A stretch of 43,005 nt of DNA, from positions 1 through 43,005 of the forward strand of contig JAFLSM010000018.1 in assembly GCA_022510955.1 (NCBI GenBank). The letters run 5' to 3'. The position numbers and the translations under genes were made by a program. The notes beneath the pieces are model-generated. The model did no database searches and was not told where the DNA came from. It saw only the letters and a program-made list of their open reading frames with translations. This document shows positions 1 through 8,359 of the stretch, one piece after another. This stretch comes from Ruminococcus sp. Lineage in GTDB: Bacteria; Bacillota; Clostridia; Oscillospirales; Acutalibacteraceae. The first letter of the stretch is position 1. Every line of letters starts with the position of its first letter.

Positions 1-59
1 ATGTATAACGCGAAATTTGCCTGAAAGATATCCATTTTTAATTGGTGTTTAGTATTATA

Positions 60-1904
60 TTATACTTCCTGCAAAATCGGTAAAATCATAGGACTTCTGC
101 GTGTACGCTGACTAATCAGCTTTGCCACATCGTCCTTTATTTTATTCTTTATTACGCCCCACTCATGAATTCCGTGGCTTGCGCAATTATCCAAAATATC
201 AAGTGAAAGCTTTCTGACTTCGTCAAGCAGACCTTCACTTTCTCTTACATACACAAATCCTCTTGAAACCACATCAGGACCGCTTATAACATGACCATCA
301 TAAACATCAAGAGAAGCAACAATGATGATAAGACCATCCTGTCCCAAATGCTTACGGTCACGCAGTACAATACTTCCTACATCACCAACACCAAGTCCAT
401 CAACAAACACCTTTCCTGACTGCACAGGTGCAAGCTCTTTGATACCATTTTCGCTAATTTCGACTGCACTGCCGACATCACCGATAAAAATATTTTTCTT
501 GCTCATTCCCAAAAACTCCGCAAGCTCGGCATGTTTTCTGAGATGCTTTTGCTCACCGTGAACAGGGAAAAAGTATTTTGGCTTTACAAGGCGGTGCATA
601 ATCTTGAGTTCTTCCTGACAGGCATGACCCGAAACATGAACATCGTACATTGATTCATATATAACTTTGCAGTTCTTTTTGAGAAGTTCATCAACAACAT
701 TGCCGACTGTCTTTTCATTGCCGGGAATAGGATTTGCCGAAATGATTATAAAGTCGCCCTCGCCTACCATTACCTTGCGGTGGTCGGAATAAGCCATTCT
801 TGAGAGTGCACTCATCGGCTCGCCCTGACTGCCTGTTGTTACCAAAACAACCTGCTCAGGCATATATTTATCAAGCATATCAATATCTATAATAATATTC
901 TCAGGAATTGTCAGATATCCGAGTCTGCCGGCAACATCCATATAGTTGACCATACTTCTGCCGGAGAATGCTACCTTTCTGCCGTACTTTGCAGCACAGT
1001 TGATAATCTGCTGCACACGGTTTACATTTGATGCAAAGGTTGCAATAATAATTCTGTAGTTTTCGGCACTTTTGAAAAGTCCGTCAAGGCTGTCAGACAC
1101 CATATGCTCTGTCGGTGTATATCCGGGTCGCTCTGCATTTGTGCTTTCTGCAAGAAGTGCAAGCACACCGTTGTCACCCTCACGGGCAATGCTGGAAAGG
1201 TCAATCATATCGCCTGTTATCGGTGTGCAGTCAATTTTGAAGTCACCTGTGTGCATAATAGTACCGGCAGGTGTGTGAATTGCAAATGCAACTGCATCGG
1301 GAATTGAATGGTTTACATGAATAAATTTAATATCCATACAGCCAAGCTTTATGCTGTCCCCTGCATTTACTACATTGAGCTGTGTGTGGTTTAAAAGACT
1401 GTGTTCTTTTAACTTGTTACCCACAAGACCAAGTGTAAGCGGTGTTCCGTAAATAGGAATATTTACCTTTGAAAGCAAGAAAGGAAGTCCGCCGATATGA
1501 TCCTCATGACCGTGAGTTAGCACAATGCCTTTAACTCGGTCAAAATTTTGCTCAATATAGGAAAAATCAGGAATTACAAGGTCAACGCCGAGCATATCCC
1601 CGTCCGGAAAAGCCATTCCGCAGTCAACAATTATAATGTCATTTTGACACTCAATGACCGTGATGTTTTTGCCGATTTCATTAAGCCCGCCCAAAAAAAT
1701 AATCTTAACCGAAGGCTTGTTTGAGGTTCTGTTCTGCTTTTTGTAGGATATTTTTCCGTTTACTCTTTTTAAATTACCCGGTTTACCCTGTGAATTATTA
1801 TTAATATTTCTGCCGTTTGAGCCTTTCTTAAAGGTTTGCTTGTTATTTCCCTTTGAGTACTTATTTTGTCTTGGCTTAAATTTTGTTTTATTTTCTGTAC
1901 TCAC
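60..1904 (-). CDS. rnj: Ribonuclease J (metallo-beta-lactamase/beta-CASP RNase)
   Basis: 614 residues. RNase J is a cytoplasmic 5'-3' exo- and endoribonuclease for mRNA decay and rRNA maturation in Firmicutes. The zinc motif HGHEDH (His131, His133, Asp135, His136) follows the LGGLNEIGKN opening of the catalytic domain, and the beta-CASP region and the C-terminal VASLDVYDGHVISGPDVV segment are typical. The first 65 residues form a Lys/Arg/Asn-rich low-complexity extension before the catalytic fold, longer than in Bacillus RNase J1 and probably disordered and RNA-binding. The start is GTG at 1904: GGAGGT lies six bases upstream (1911-1916 on the opposite strand) and no better ATG exists. It is transcribed alone, divergently from rnhA. 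It could be the J1 or J2 type; the intact motif argues for an active enzyme. Confidence 0.95.
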   Translation of the reverse strand: MSTENKTKFKPRQNKYSKGNNKQTFKKGSNGRNINNNSQGKPGNLKRVNGKISYKKQNRTSNKPSVKIIFLGGLNEIGKNITVIECQNDIIIVDCGMAFPDGDMLGVDLVIPDFSYIEQNFDRVKGIVLTHGHEDHIGGLPFLLSKVNIPIYGTPLTLGLVGNKLKEHSLLNHTQLNVVNAGDSIKLGCMDIKFIHVNHSIPDAVAFAIHTPAGTIMHTGDFKIDCTPITGDMIDLSSIAREGDNGVLALLAESTNAERPGYTPTEHMVSDSLDGLFKSAENYRIIIATFASNVNRVQQIINCAAKYGRKVAFSGRSMVNYMDVAGRLGYLTIPENIIIDIDMLDKYMPEQVVLVTTGSQGEPMSALSRMAYSDHRKVMVGEGDFIIISANPIPGNEKTVGNVVDELLKKNCKVIYESMYDVHVSGHACQEELKIMHRLVKPKYFFPVHGEQKHLRKHAELAEFLGMSKKNIFIGDVGSAVEISENGIKELAPVQSGKVFVDGLGVGDVGSIVLRDRKHLGQDGLIIIVASLDVYDGHVISGPDVVSRGFVYVRESEGLLDEVRKLSLDILDNCASHGIHEWGVIKNKIKDDVAKLISQRTRRSPMILPILQEV

Positions 1905-2467
1905 AAATTTACCTCCATAAAATTTTTATACTATATAATTACCGCTGCCGTAAATAACACACGATCATATCAAGGCAAACGGTGAATTTAAAAATATATA
2001 ATTATCCTATTTTTTCTACGGATAAAATGTACATAAACTAATTTTTTATGAGCATAGCATAGCTATCCCATAATATTATATTTTATTATTTTAACTCAAA
2101 TACAGTAGTTAGTCAAGGTAACAAAAGAAATAAAAAGTAATTTTTATACACTGCATAAGTTTGGCTGTAATTATAGAGTGTTCACCTATCTTTAGAAGAT
2201 TTCAATATGCATTCTATACAACTTAGAAAGCATAATAAAAACACTGTTGACAAAAAAGCGTATAAATGTTATATTAAACATAATATATGAATATATAATC
2301 ATACATTCAATGGTATTGTAAAATTCAGAAGATTAATTCTATAAATAATATGACATTACTCATGCAAAACCGATAAAATTCATAAGTAAAATTGGCTTTT
2401 GCTTGATACTAAAGAAATTACGCTTATATTATGCACACTTTTTGGAAAAATAATAATAAAATAATGG
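1905..2467. other. AT-rich divergent intergenic region
   Basis: About 560 bases between rnj and the rnhA promoter. It is very AT-rich and has many stops in all frames. I see no coding region, no convincing RNA gene and no strong hairpin. It presumably holds the rnj promoter, but I cannot single one out. Confidence 0.5.
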
Positions 2468-2496
2468 TTGCATTTGGCTGTTTTGAGTATTATAAT
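2468..2496 (+). promoter_or_regulatory. Promoter of rnhA
   Basis: TTGCAT (2468-2473) and a perfect TATAAT (2491-2496) are separated by 17 bases, a good vegetative sigma-A promoter. The rnhA ribosome site AGGAG (2516-2520) follows closely, giving a short leader. Confidence 0.7.
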
Positions 2497-2527
2497 ATAA
2501 GTCGAATATCATATTAGGAGTATCGTC

Positions 2528-2965
2528 TTGAAACAAGTTGAAATTTTTACCGACGGAGCATGCAGCGGAAATCCCGGTCCTGGAGGCTGGGGTGCAATTT
2601 TACGCTACAACGGCATTGAAAAGGAATTATCCGATGGTGAGGCAAATACCACTAACAACAGAATGGAGCTTTCAGCAGTAATATTTGCACTTAGTAAGCT
2701 CAAAGAACCCTGCAAGGTTAAGCTTTACAGCGATTCTCAATATGTTTGCAACGCTTTGAAGCTTGGTTGGGCAAAAAAGTGGAAAGCAAACGGTTGGATG
2801 CGCAACAAAAAGGAACCTGCTCTTAATCCCGAGTTGTGGGACAAGCTTTTAAATCTTTGTGACATTCACGAGGTTGAAGTAAATTGGGTAAAAGGTCATG
2901 CAGGACATCCTGAAAACGAACGCTGTGACCAACTTGCTGTTGCTGCGGCGCGCAAGTATTCATAA
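2528..2965 (+). CDS. rnhA: Ribonuclease HI
   Basis: 145 residues, the normal length of bacterial RNase HI, which cuts the RNA strand of RNA-DNA hybrids (R-loops, Okazaki primers). The opening [16 protein letters not shown] carries catalytic Asp9; Glu47 (NRMELSAV), Asp69 (YSDSQYV) and Asp134 (ERCDQLA) complete the DEDD site, and His124 in [10 protein letters not shown] is the flexible-loop His. The start is TTG at 2528, chosen because AGGAG lies seven bases upstream and the family N-terminus begins there. Small weak hairpins separate it from iscS downstream. Confidence 0.95.
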   Translation: MKQVEIFTDGACSGNPGPGGWGAILRYNGIEKELSDGEANTTNNRMELSAVIFALSKLKEPCKVKLYSDSQYVCNALKLGWAKKWKANGWMRNKKEPALNPELWDKLLNLCDIHEVEVNWVKGHAGHPENERCDQLAVAAARKYS

Positions 2966-2998
2966 GCATAATAAAATCAAAATCTTTAGATTTTATGT

Positions 2999-3049
2999 AA
3001 AATACCGCTTATCGGTGTTTTACAAAACGGCATCGGTGTGTTGCCGTTT
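2999..3049 (+). other. Two tandem hairpins between rnhA and iscS
   Basis: AAAATACCG (2999-3007) pairs with CGGTGTTTT (3013-3021) with one G-T pair, and AAACGGC (3025-3031) pairs with GCCGTTT (3043-3049). Neither is followed by a long U-tract, so they look less like a strong terminator than like a processing or attenuation structure in the iscS leader. The function is unproven. Confidence 0.4.
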
Positions 3050-3078
3050 ATAAGCATTATATACGAAGGTGATTATAG

Positions 3079-4278
3079 ATGAGAAATATTTACGCCGACA
3101 ACTCGGCTACTACTAAAATCGCTCCCGAAGTTCTTGAAAAGATGCTGCCCTACTTTACAGAGGTTTACGGCAATCCGTCAAGCCTTTACAGTGTTGGCGG
3201 CAAGGCTAAGGAAGCACTTGAAACCGCTCGCGAGAATATTGCCCGCAACCTTGGTGCAAAATCGGCAAGCGAGATTTACTTTACATCAGGCGGCAGTGAA
3301 TCTGATAACTGGGCTGTAAAGGGTGTGGCTCACGCACTCAAAGCAAGCGGAAAAAAGCATATTGTCACTTCCAAATTTGAACATCACGCAATTCTTCATA
3401 CATGTGCGGCTCTTGAAAAAGAGGGCTTTGAGGTAACATATCTTGATGTTTACGAAGACGGTCTTGTGCGTGTCCAGGATGTTGAGAATGCAATTAGAGA
3501 GGATACAGCCCTCGTCACTATTATGTATGCAAATAATGAAATCGGCACAATTCAGCCTATTTCAGAGATTGGCGCTGTATGCAAAAAGAAGGGTGTTTTG
3601 TTCCATACGGACGCAGTTCAGGCGGCAGGATATGTAAGAATCAATGTTGTTGAGGAAAACATTGATTTGCTTTCAATGACAGCACATAAAATTCACGGAC
3701 CAAAGGGTTGCGGTCTTTTGTATGTCAGACGAGGTGTAAAAATACAAAACCTTATCGACGGCGGTGCTCAGGAAAGGAACAGACGAGCAGGCACAGAAAA
3801 TGTTGCCGGCGTTGTCGGTCTTGACGTAGCTCTTCAGCTTGCAATAGATACAATGGAACAAAGAAATGAAAAGCTCACAAAAATGCGTGACCGTCTTATT
3901 GACGGCTTACTCAAAATTGAGCGTTCAAGAATAAACGGCGACAGAGTACGCAGACTTCCCTGCAATGTTAATATGTGCTTTGAGGGCATCGAGGGCGAAA
4001 GCCTGCTTTTAAGACTTGACCTAAAGGGTGTACAGGCATCATCAGGTTCTGCATGCACTTCGGGTAGCCTTGATCCGAGCCATGTACTTTTGTCAATCGG
4101 TCTTCCCCACGAAATCGCTCACGGAAGTATGCGACTTTCATTCTCTGATGAAAATACAGAAGAAGATATCGATTATATTCTTGAAATTGTTCCTGATATT
4201 GTATCTTACCTTAGATCAATGTCACCGCTTTGGGAAGCTATTAAAAAGAAAGAAGCACAGGAACAAGCAAATGCTTGA
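3079..4278 (+). CDS. iscS: Cysteine desulfurase (NifS/IscS type)
   Basis: 399 residues. PLP-dependent cysteine desulfurase that passes sulfur as a Cys persulfide to the Fe-S scaffold and to tRNA thiolation enzymes. The PLP lysine is Lys204 in [12 protein letters not shown] and the catalytic Cys is Cys326 in [17 protein letters not shown]; the long Cys loop marks the NifS/IscS class I group rather than SufS. The family start YADNSATTK is present. ATG at 3079 has the ribosome site GAAGGTGAT about eight bases upstream. iscU follows 30 bases after the stop, so the two form an ISC-like pair. No Rrf2/IscR gene stands in front, unlike many Clostridia. Confidence 0.95.
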   Translation: MRNIYADNSATTKIAPEVLEKMLPYFTEVYGNPSSLYSVGGKAKEALETARENIARNLGAKSASEIYFTSGGSESDNWAVKGVAHALKASGKKHIVTSKFEHHAILHTCAALEKEGFEVTYLDVYEDGLVRVQDVENAIREDTALVTIMYANNEIGTIQPISEIGAVCKKKGVLFHTDAVQAAGYVRINVVEENIDLLSMTAHKIHGPKGCGLLYVRRGVKIQNLIDGGAQERNRRAGTENVAGVVGLDVALQLAIDTMEQRNEKLTKMRDRLIDGLLKIERSRINGDRVRRLPCNVNMCFEGIEGESLLLRLDLKGVQASSGSACTSGSLDPSHVLLSIGLPHEIAHGSMRLSFSDENTEEDIDYILEIVPDIVSYLRSMSPLWEAIKKKEAQEQANA

Positions 4279-4308
4279 TCAAATAAAGGCTTAGGAGGTT
4301 ATGATATA

Positions 4309-4731
4309 ATGGCATATTCAGAAAAAGTTATGGACCATTTTGCAAACCCACGAAATGTCGGCGAGATTGAAAACGCTGACGGCATTGGTGAAGTGGGCAA
4401 CTCAAAATGCGGAGATATTATGAAAATGTATATCACAGTTGAAAACAATATTATTGTAGATGTTAAATTCAAGACATTCGGCTGTGGTGCAGCGATTGCT
4501 ACAAGCAGTATGGCAACCGAAATGATTAAGGGCAAATCTATTGATGATGCTCTTAAGCTTACAAACAAAGCAGTTATGGAAGCTCTTGACGGACTTCCAC
4601 CAGTAAAGGTTCACTGTTCTGTACTTGCCGAGCAGGCAATCAAGGCAGCAATTTCTGACTACTATACAAAACAGGGTATTGACCCTGAACCTATTGTGGG
4701 CAACATTCCGGAATGTGACCACTGTCATTAA
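4309..4731 (+). CDS. iscU: Fe-S cluster scaffold (IscU/NifU N-terminal family)
   Basis: 140 residues. The scaffold on which [2Fe-2S] clusters are built from IscS sulfur. The three cluster ligands Cys34 (SKCGD, with Asp36), Cys59 (FGCGAA) and Cys103 (VHCSVLAEQA) are present. The C-terminus adds NIPECDHCH, an extra Cys-x-x-Cys-type tail after the usual fold, common in clostridial members. AGGAGG stands about ten bases before ATG 4309. It pairs with iscS in sequence and context. The LPPVKVHC motif is a variant of the HscA-binding LPPVK seen in IscU. Confidence 0.93.
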   Translation: MAYSEKVMDHFANPRNVGEIENADGIGEVGNSKCGDIMKMYITVENNIIVDVKFKTFGCGAAIATSSMATEMIKGKSIDDALKLTNKAVMEALDGLPPVKVHCSVLAEQAIKAAISDYYTKQGIDPEPIVGNIPECDHCH

Positions 4732-4774
4732 GAAATTTATTGTTGCTTCATAAGTTAAATTTATAATGCAACTG

Positions 4775-4896
4775 TTGCGACCCGAAGATTTACTTCTCTT
4801 GTTAGGTAACAATCCATAATCTCTGTCCGAGTTTAGATAGAAATTATAATGTTTACTATTAAATAGAAGTATATCTTAGGGTCGCAAATTTTTTTA
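4775..4896 (+). terminator. Large inverted repeat with U-tract after iscU; dispersed repeat copies
   Basis: Arms of 22 bases (4775-4796 and 4866-4887) match at 20 positions and are separated by 69 bases; the right arm runs straight into ATTTTTTT. This should terminate the iscS-iscU transcript. The arm core CCCGAAGATATACTTCT recurs at 40636-40652 and, shorter, at 40529-40537, so the hairpin is also built from a dispersed intergenic repeat. Confidence 0.6.
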
Positions 4897-5024
4897 TAAA
4901 ATAATAAAACAAATTTTAAATGTTCTAAAAAAACAAAAAATTTCTGCATAAAATCTGCCTTGCTTTCAAACAATAAAAATGCAAATGTTTTGCTAAAATT
5001 ATTTAATCAAGGGAGATTTTAGAT

Positions 5025-5201
5025 ATGAAGGCAACCGGTATTGTAAGAAGGATTGACGACTTAGGAAGAGTTGTCATACCCAAGGAAATAAGACGAACTC
5101 TGCGTATTCGTGAGGGCGACCCGCTTCAGACAACATTGACACCGTGGCTCAGCTTCTGCAAAAATATGAGCAAGTTGAACGAAAGGCTGAGGCTTGGGTA
5201 G
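5025..5201 (+). pseudogene. spoVT: 5' part of spoVT, cut off by element insertion
   Basis: Codons 1-33 (5025-5123) encode the AbrB/SpoVT swapped-hairpin DNA-binding domain, opening MKATGIVRRIDDLGRVVIP and running to REGDP, essentially the Bacillus SpoVT N-terminus (recalled from memory). After the core GGCGACCCG (5115-5123) the reading frame enters element DNA, adds 25 unrelated residues and stops at 5201, giving a 58-residue product. GGGAG stands nine bases before the ATG. The missing 147 codons lie at 21891-22334 in a compatible frame. SpoVT is a late forespore regulator of sigma-G genes in Bacillus. As it stands, only the DNA-binding domain could be made; whether it acts alone is unknown. 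Confidence 0.92.
5115..5141 (+). other. attL junction (core plus right attP arm)
   Basis: The core GGCGACCCG (5115-5123) joins spoVT codons 31-33 to element DNA. The element-side arm AACATTGACA (5132-5141) is the exact reverse complement of TGTCAATGTT at attR. In the joined attP the 26 bases between the arms centre on the GA dinucleotide of the core (5118-5119), the expected symmetry for a large serine recombinase. Confidence 0.8.
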
Positions 5202-5259
5202 TACATAATGACGGAGGATTTTGAGATAGCGGTGTAAATCAGAGAAGGTAAACCTTTGA

Positions 5260-5314
5260 TTATGTCAAGTAAAATTTATTTTCACTTGACATAACTTTAT
5301 TGACCGAATATAAT
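5260..5314 (+). promoter_or_regulatory. Promoter and operator of the AbiE operon
   Basis: A consensus promoter, TTGACA (5286-5291), 17 bases, TATAAT (5309-5314), is overlapped by a perfect 11-bp inverted repeat, TTATGTCAAGT (5260-5270) and ACTTGACATAA (5284-5294), whose right arm contains the -35 box. A repressor bound here would block RNA polymerase. AbiEi antitoxins are known to repress their own promoter through inverted repeats, so AbiEi is the likely ligand. That assignment is inference. Confidence 0.75.
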
Positions 5315-5338
5315 AATAGTGAAAGGACGGTGAGAATT

Positions 5339-6034
5339 ATGAAAACAGTTTCACAGATTGGCAGTACATTACAAAAGCAACCCGAGTGTCTTTTAATGGC
5401 TTCGGATATATATAAAAAGAGCTTCAACAACACAATCAGCGAAGAAGCGTACTATCAAACGCTCACGCGTATGTGTAAGCAAAAGGAATTGATTAGATTA
5501 TCAAAAGGGATTTACTGTATTCCTCAAAAAACAAGATTCGGCATAGTTACACCATCCGAAAAAGAGATTATTAATTACTTTGTTGACAATGAGAATGGAG
5601 TTGTGCTCGGATACTCTCTGTACAATTCTATCGGTCTTACCACACAGGTATCGAAAACTGTTCATATTCTCTCCTCACGAATTGCTGACAAAAAAAGAAA
5701 TCTGAATAATATCTATGTTGAAAAGCTGAATATGGTATTTACTGCTAAAAGAAAATCGGTAATATGTATGTTAGATATACTTTATAATTTCAAGAACATA
5801 GAAGATTTGAATTACAAAGCTTTTTTAATCTACTGCAAACAATTCGCAAGTGAATATAATGAATTTGAAACAGAGTATGTTATTGAAAAGACCGGTTATC
5901 CGAAATGGACTATTGCTTTCCTGGCTGAGGTGTTGAACTTCTTTAAAGTCAATCATTCACTCAACCAGTACCTCTCGCCTCTTTCCAAATACAACATTCC
6001 TAATATGGAGGATATCTATGAATCTGCACACTAA
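5339..6034 (+). CDS. AbiEi-family antitoxin (transcriptional regulator)
   Basis: 231 residues. Antitoxin of a type IV toxin-antitoxin / abortive infection system. The N-terminal 60 or so residues look like a winged helix (VSQIGSTLQKQPECLLMASDIY ends the first helices, then YYQTLTRMCKQKELIRLSKG), the usual DNA-binding part; the rest resembles the AbiEi/DUF6088 group. ATG at 5339 is chosen over TTG at 5300 because the -10 box (5309-5314) lies downstream of 5300 and AAAGGACGG precedes 5339. The gene overlaps the toxin gene by 17 bases, so the two are translationally coupled. Likely autoregulated through the inverted repeat upstream. Family assignment rests on partner and pattern, not on a search. 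Confidence 0.75.
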   Translation: MKTVSQIGSTLQKQPECLLMASDIYKKSFNNTISEEAYYQTLTRMCKQKELIRLSKGIYCIPQKTRFGIVTPSEKEIINYFVDNENGVVLGYSLYNSIGLTTQVSKTVHILSSRIADKKRNLNNIYVEKLNMVFTAKRKSVICMLDILYNFKNIEDLNYKAFLIYCKQFASEYNEFETEYVIEKTGYPKWTIAFLAEVLNFFKVNHSLNQYLSPLSKYNIPNMEDIYESAH

Positions 6035-6953
6035 ACCTGAAGATTTCCATGCGTTGATACAGCTATCGGCAAGATATAAAAACATCCCAGAATCCGCCGT
6101 AGAACGCGACTATTTTATTGTAATGGCATTACAGCGCCTTGCAGAGAGCGAGTTAGGCGACGCGTGTGTTTTCAAAGGCGGAACCTCACTAAGTAAATGC
6201 TATCCAAACTCCATAGAACGCTTTTCTGAGGATATCGACTTAACCTTCTATCAAACCGAAGGCTTATCAGATAAACAAATCGAAAGAAAACTGAAAGCAG
6301 TCGAAAAAACAATGACAGAAGGTTTCCAAACTGAGCCTATCCTTGTAGAAAGGAACAAACGAAACAAAAGCACATACTTCTGGTATGACGATGAAAACAA
6401 TCGTGTAAAGTTAGAGATTGGTTCTTCCGTTCGACCCGAGCCTTTCAGCAAAAAGAGTTTGAAAATCTATATACAGGAATATCTTGAATCGCAACAACTT
6501 TTTGATGAAATCAGCAATTTTGAGTTAGTACCAGTAGAAATCAATACGCTGAATATTGAAAGAACTTTTATCGATAAAGTTATGTCTGTCAAACGCCATG
6601 CAATTTGCGGCACGCTTGATAAAAAAGTGCGACACATTTACGATGTCACCCGATTGTTTGAACTTGACGAGATTAAGCGGTTTCTTGATAACGGAGATGA
6701 AGTTAAGCGACTACTTCAGCTAACCAAAAACACAGATTCAGCCTATTTAGAAAAGAGAAACATTCCTAAAGAGTACAACCCTTTAGGGGCGTATAATTTT
6801 GATGCATGGCGTGACAGATTTGACACACGGATTAAAGATATTTATGAGCAGTTACACAAAAGTTTGCTCTATACAAACGAAAAACAAGATTTTAACAAAG
6901 CGGTATCTGCTTTTGAGAAAATCAATCAAAAGTTTATAGAGTCGGGGGAATAA
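6018..6953 (+). CDS. AbiEii/AbiGii-family nucleotidyltransferase toxin
   Basis: 311 residues. Toxin half of the AbiE system, a DNA polymerase beta-fold nucleotidyltransferase that blocks growth; some relatives modify tRNA 3' ends. The signature VFKGGTSLSKCYP (Gly54-Gly55-Thr56-Ser57) and RFSEDIDL (Asp72, Asp74, the metal-binding acidic pair) are intact, as is a downstream EIGSSVRPEP strand. GGAG stands seven bases before ATG 6018, inside the antitoxin gene. A strong terminator follows at 7049, closing a two-gene operon. On this element it could stabilise inheritance as well as block phage; that role is inferred. Confidence 0.85.
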   Translation: MNLHTKPEDFHALIQLSARYKNIPESAVERDYFIVMALQRLAESELGDACVFKGGTSLSKCYPNSIERFSEDIDLTFYQTEGLSDKQIERKLKAVEKTMTEGFQTEPILVERNKRNKSTYFWYDDENNRVKLEIGSSVRPEPFSKKSLKIYIQEYLESQQLFDEISNFELVPVEINTLNIERTFIDKVMSVKRHAICGTLDKKVRHIYDVTRLFELDEIKRFLDNGDEVKRLLQLTKNTDSAYLEKRNIPKEYNPLGAYNFDAWRDRFDTRIKDIYEQLHKSLLYTNEKQDFNKAVSAFEKINQKFIESGE

Positions 6954-7048
6954 TCAAAATCATCCGTTCAAGGTAGATATTTCATAGAGAAGTTTATAAG
7001 TGAAATCATGGTAGTTAAAACGTCTGCAAAATGGATTTTACGCAAAAT

Positions 7049-7087
7049 GAAGGATAAGGTAATTTTACCTTATCCTTCTGTTTTTTT
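7049..7087 (+). terminator. Terminator of the AbiE operon
   Basis: A perfect 14-bp stem (GAAGGATAAGGTAA, 7049-7062, with its reverse complement at 7065-7078) is followed by TGTTTTTTT. The stem also ends transcription weakly from the right. Confidence 0.9.
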
Positions 7088-7139
7088 CTTGTTAATGCAA
7101 ACTACAGCCTTTTTCCATAAATTCAAAAATATATTTTCA

Positions 7140-7740
7140 CTATTTCTCCTCCTCAAAAATGTAGAGATACAAATCTTCAAGGGTTGGTTTAACTGAAGTG
7201 CATTTATGGTTCTCTGGCAGATAATCACTTATCCTCACAGTGATTTTATCACCGCTGTGAACGAGGTTTGATACCCGATAGGTTGATTGAAAACGAGCTA
7301 AATCCTCTTTTTCAATCTCAATTTCAAAACCCTTATTCCTAATTTCATTTACGAGGTTCTGCGGTGTATCACATGATACAAGTCTGCCCTCTTTGAGCAA
7401 AAATTTTCTTTGCTATAAATTCGATATCCGACACAACATGGGTTGAAATAAGCACAATTCTATCGTCTGCAATCTCGCTGATAAAATTGCGTATACGGAT
7501 ATGCTTCTTCGAATCAAGTCCTGCCGTAGGCTCGTCAGGAATCAGGACTTCGGGATTATTTAAAAGAGCCTGCGCAATCAAACCGCGCTGTTTCAGCTCT
7601 CTCGAGAACGCTCCAAGCTTTTTATGCGCCGCCTAACTGAGATTTACCATTTCAAGCAAGGCGGTGATTTTTTCTTTTGATCGCACAGTTTTCTTAATAT
7701 CTCTCTTATATCTTTCTTCAACACTCCATATATTTTTCCT
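7140..7740 (-). pseudogene. Decayed ABC transporter ATP-binding subunit
   Basis: Reading leftward from about 7740, the opposite strand gives the middle and end of an ABC ATPase: a helical-domain segment (ITALLEMVNLS), an in-frame TAG, then GAFSRELKQRGLIAQALLNNP (degenerate signature helix), Walker B with D-loop LIPDEPTAGLD, H-loop ISTHVVSDIEF, and after a frameshift near 7400 the tail LKEGRLVSCDTPQNLVNEI to the stop at 7140. The Walker A half is missing. Family resemblance is to two-component drug or bacteriocin-type exporters. It has at least one nonsense codon, one frameshift and a 5' truncation, so it is not functional. Confidence 0.8.
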
Positions 7741-7809
7741 TCTGAACTTAAGCGCAAATACGATACTATTCTCAATCACACAGAATTATACGAATACAAG
7801 CACGGCAAG

Positions 7810-8244
7810 ATGTTAATGCACTTAAAGTTTTGTTTTGGGAGTATCCCCAATGAACTAACCCCTACGGCAATGCTTAGATACTACCGACAACGCAAAAGAT
7901 TAACTACACAGCAGTTAGCCGAGAGTGCTGGAATTGTCCATGCCACACTTTTAATGTACGAGCGTGAACAGTTTCCGATACCATATCAAACTGCGGTAGC
8001 ATTTGCAGATATTCTTGAAATTGATAGAAATTTGCTTTTTGATGACTTTGCTCAATTTATGGATTATTCCTACAACTACAAGTTGCGAGAAGTAAGGAAA
8101 ACATACGGATTAAATCAAGCAGTTTTCGCTGAAAAAGCAGGCATAAGTTGGAGTATCTACTCTAAATGGGAAGGTGGATCACAACAGTCATCAAGAAAAA
8201 TATATCAGCAATTGATAGCAACATATCCCGAAATAAATATATAA
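7810..8244 (+). CDS. Protein with two helix-turn-helix (XRE-like) modules
   Basis: 144 residues as called. Two XRE-like modules follow each other: residues about 20-72 (MLRYYRQRKRLTTQQLAESA, then TLLMYER) and about 90-140 (LREVRKTYGLNQAVFAEKAG, then SIYSKWEGG). A regulator of element genes is likely. The start is uncertain: there is no clear ribosome site before 7810, and the same frame is open back to 7681 with protein-like sequence (HTELYEYKHGK), so the gene may be a 3' remnant of a longer one abutting the ABC relic. A terminator follows at once. Confidence 0.55.
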   Translation: MLMHLKFCFGSIPNELTPTAMLRYYRQRKRLTTQQLAESAGIVHATLLMYEREQFPIPYQTAVAFADILEIDRNLLFDDFAQFMDYSYNYKLREVRKTYGLNQAVFAEKAGISWSIYSKWEGGSQQSSRKIYQQLIATYPEINI

Positions 8245-8287
8245 AAATACAGCGTATCTGCTATAAAAACGGCTACGCTGTATTTTT
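8243..8287. terminator. Bidirectional terminator
   Basis: AAAAATACAGCGTA (8243-8256) and its exact reverse complement (8274-8287) form a 14-bp stem with A- and U-runs at its two ends, so it can work in both directions. It overlaps the stop of the two-HTH gene. Confidence 0.85.
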
Positions 8288-8359
8288 AATTGGCACATTG
8301 GTGTTATTGCCCGTTTTTCTGTAAAATAAAAGCACACTAAAACACAGGAGAAAAACACT

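Noticed and set aside
3001..3049. tRNA or riboswitch before iscS
   Set aside because: Only two short hairpins; no cloverleaf, CCA end or known riboswitch core.
5144..5221. Open stretch DTVAQLLQKYEQVERK in the +2 frame after attL
   Set aside because: No ribosome site and no family I recognise. In the joined attP the same frame has a stop just upstream. Too short to call a gene.
5300..5338. TTG start at 5300 for the AbiEi gene
   Set aside because: The -10 box TATAAT (5309-5314) lies downstream of it, so the transcript would start after this codon; ATG 5339 has the ribosome site.
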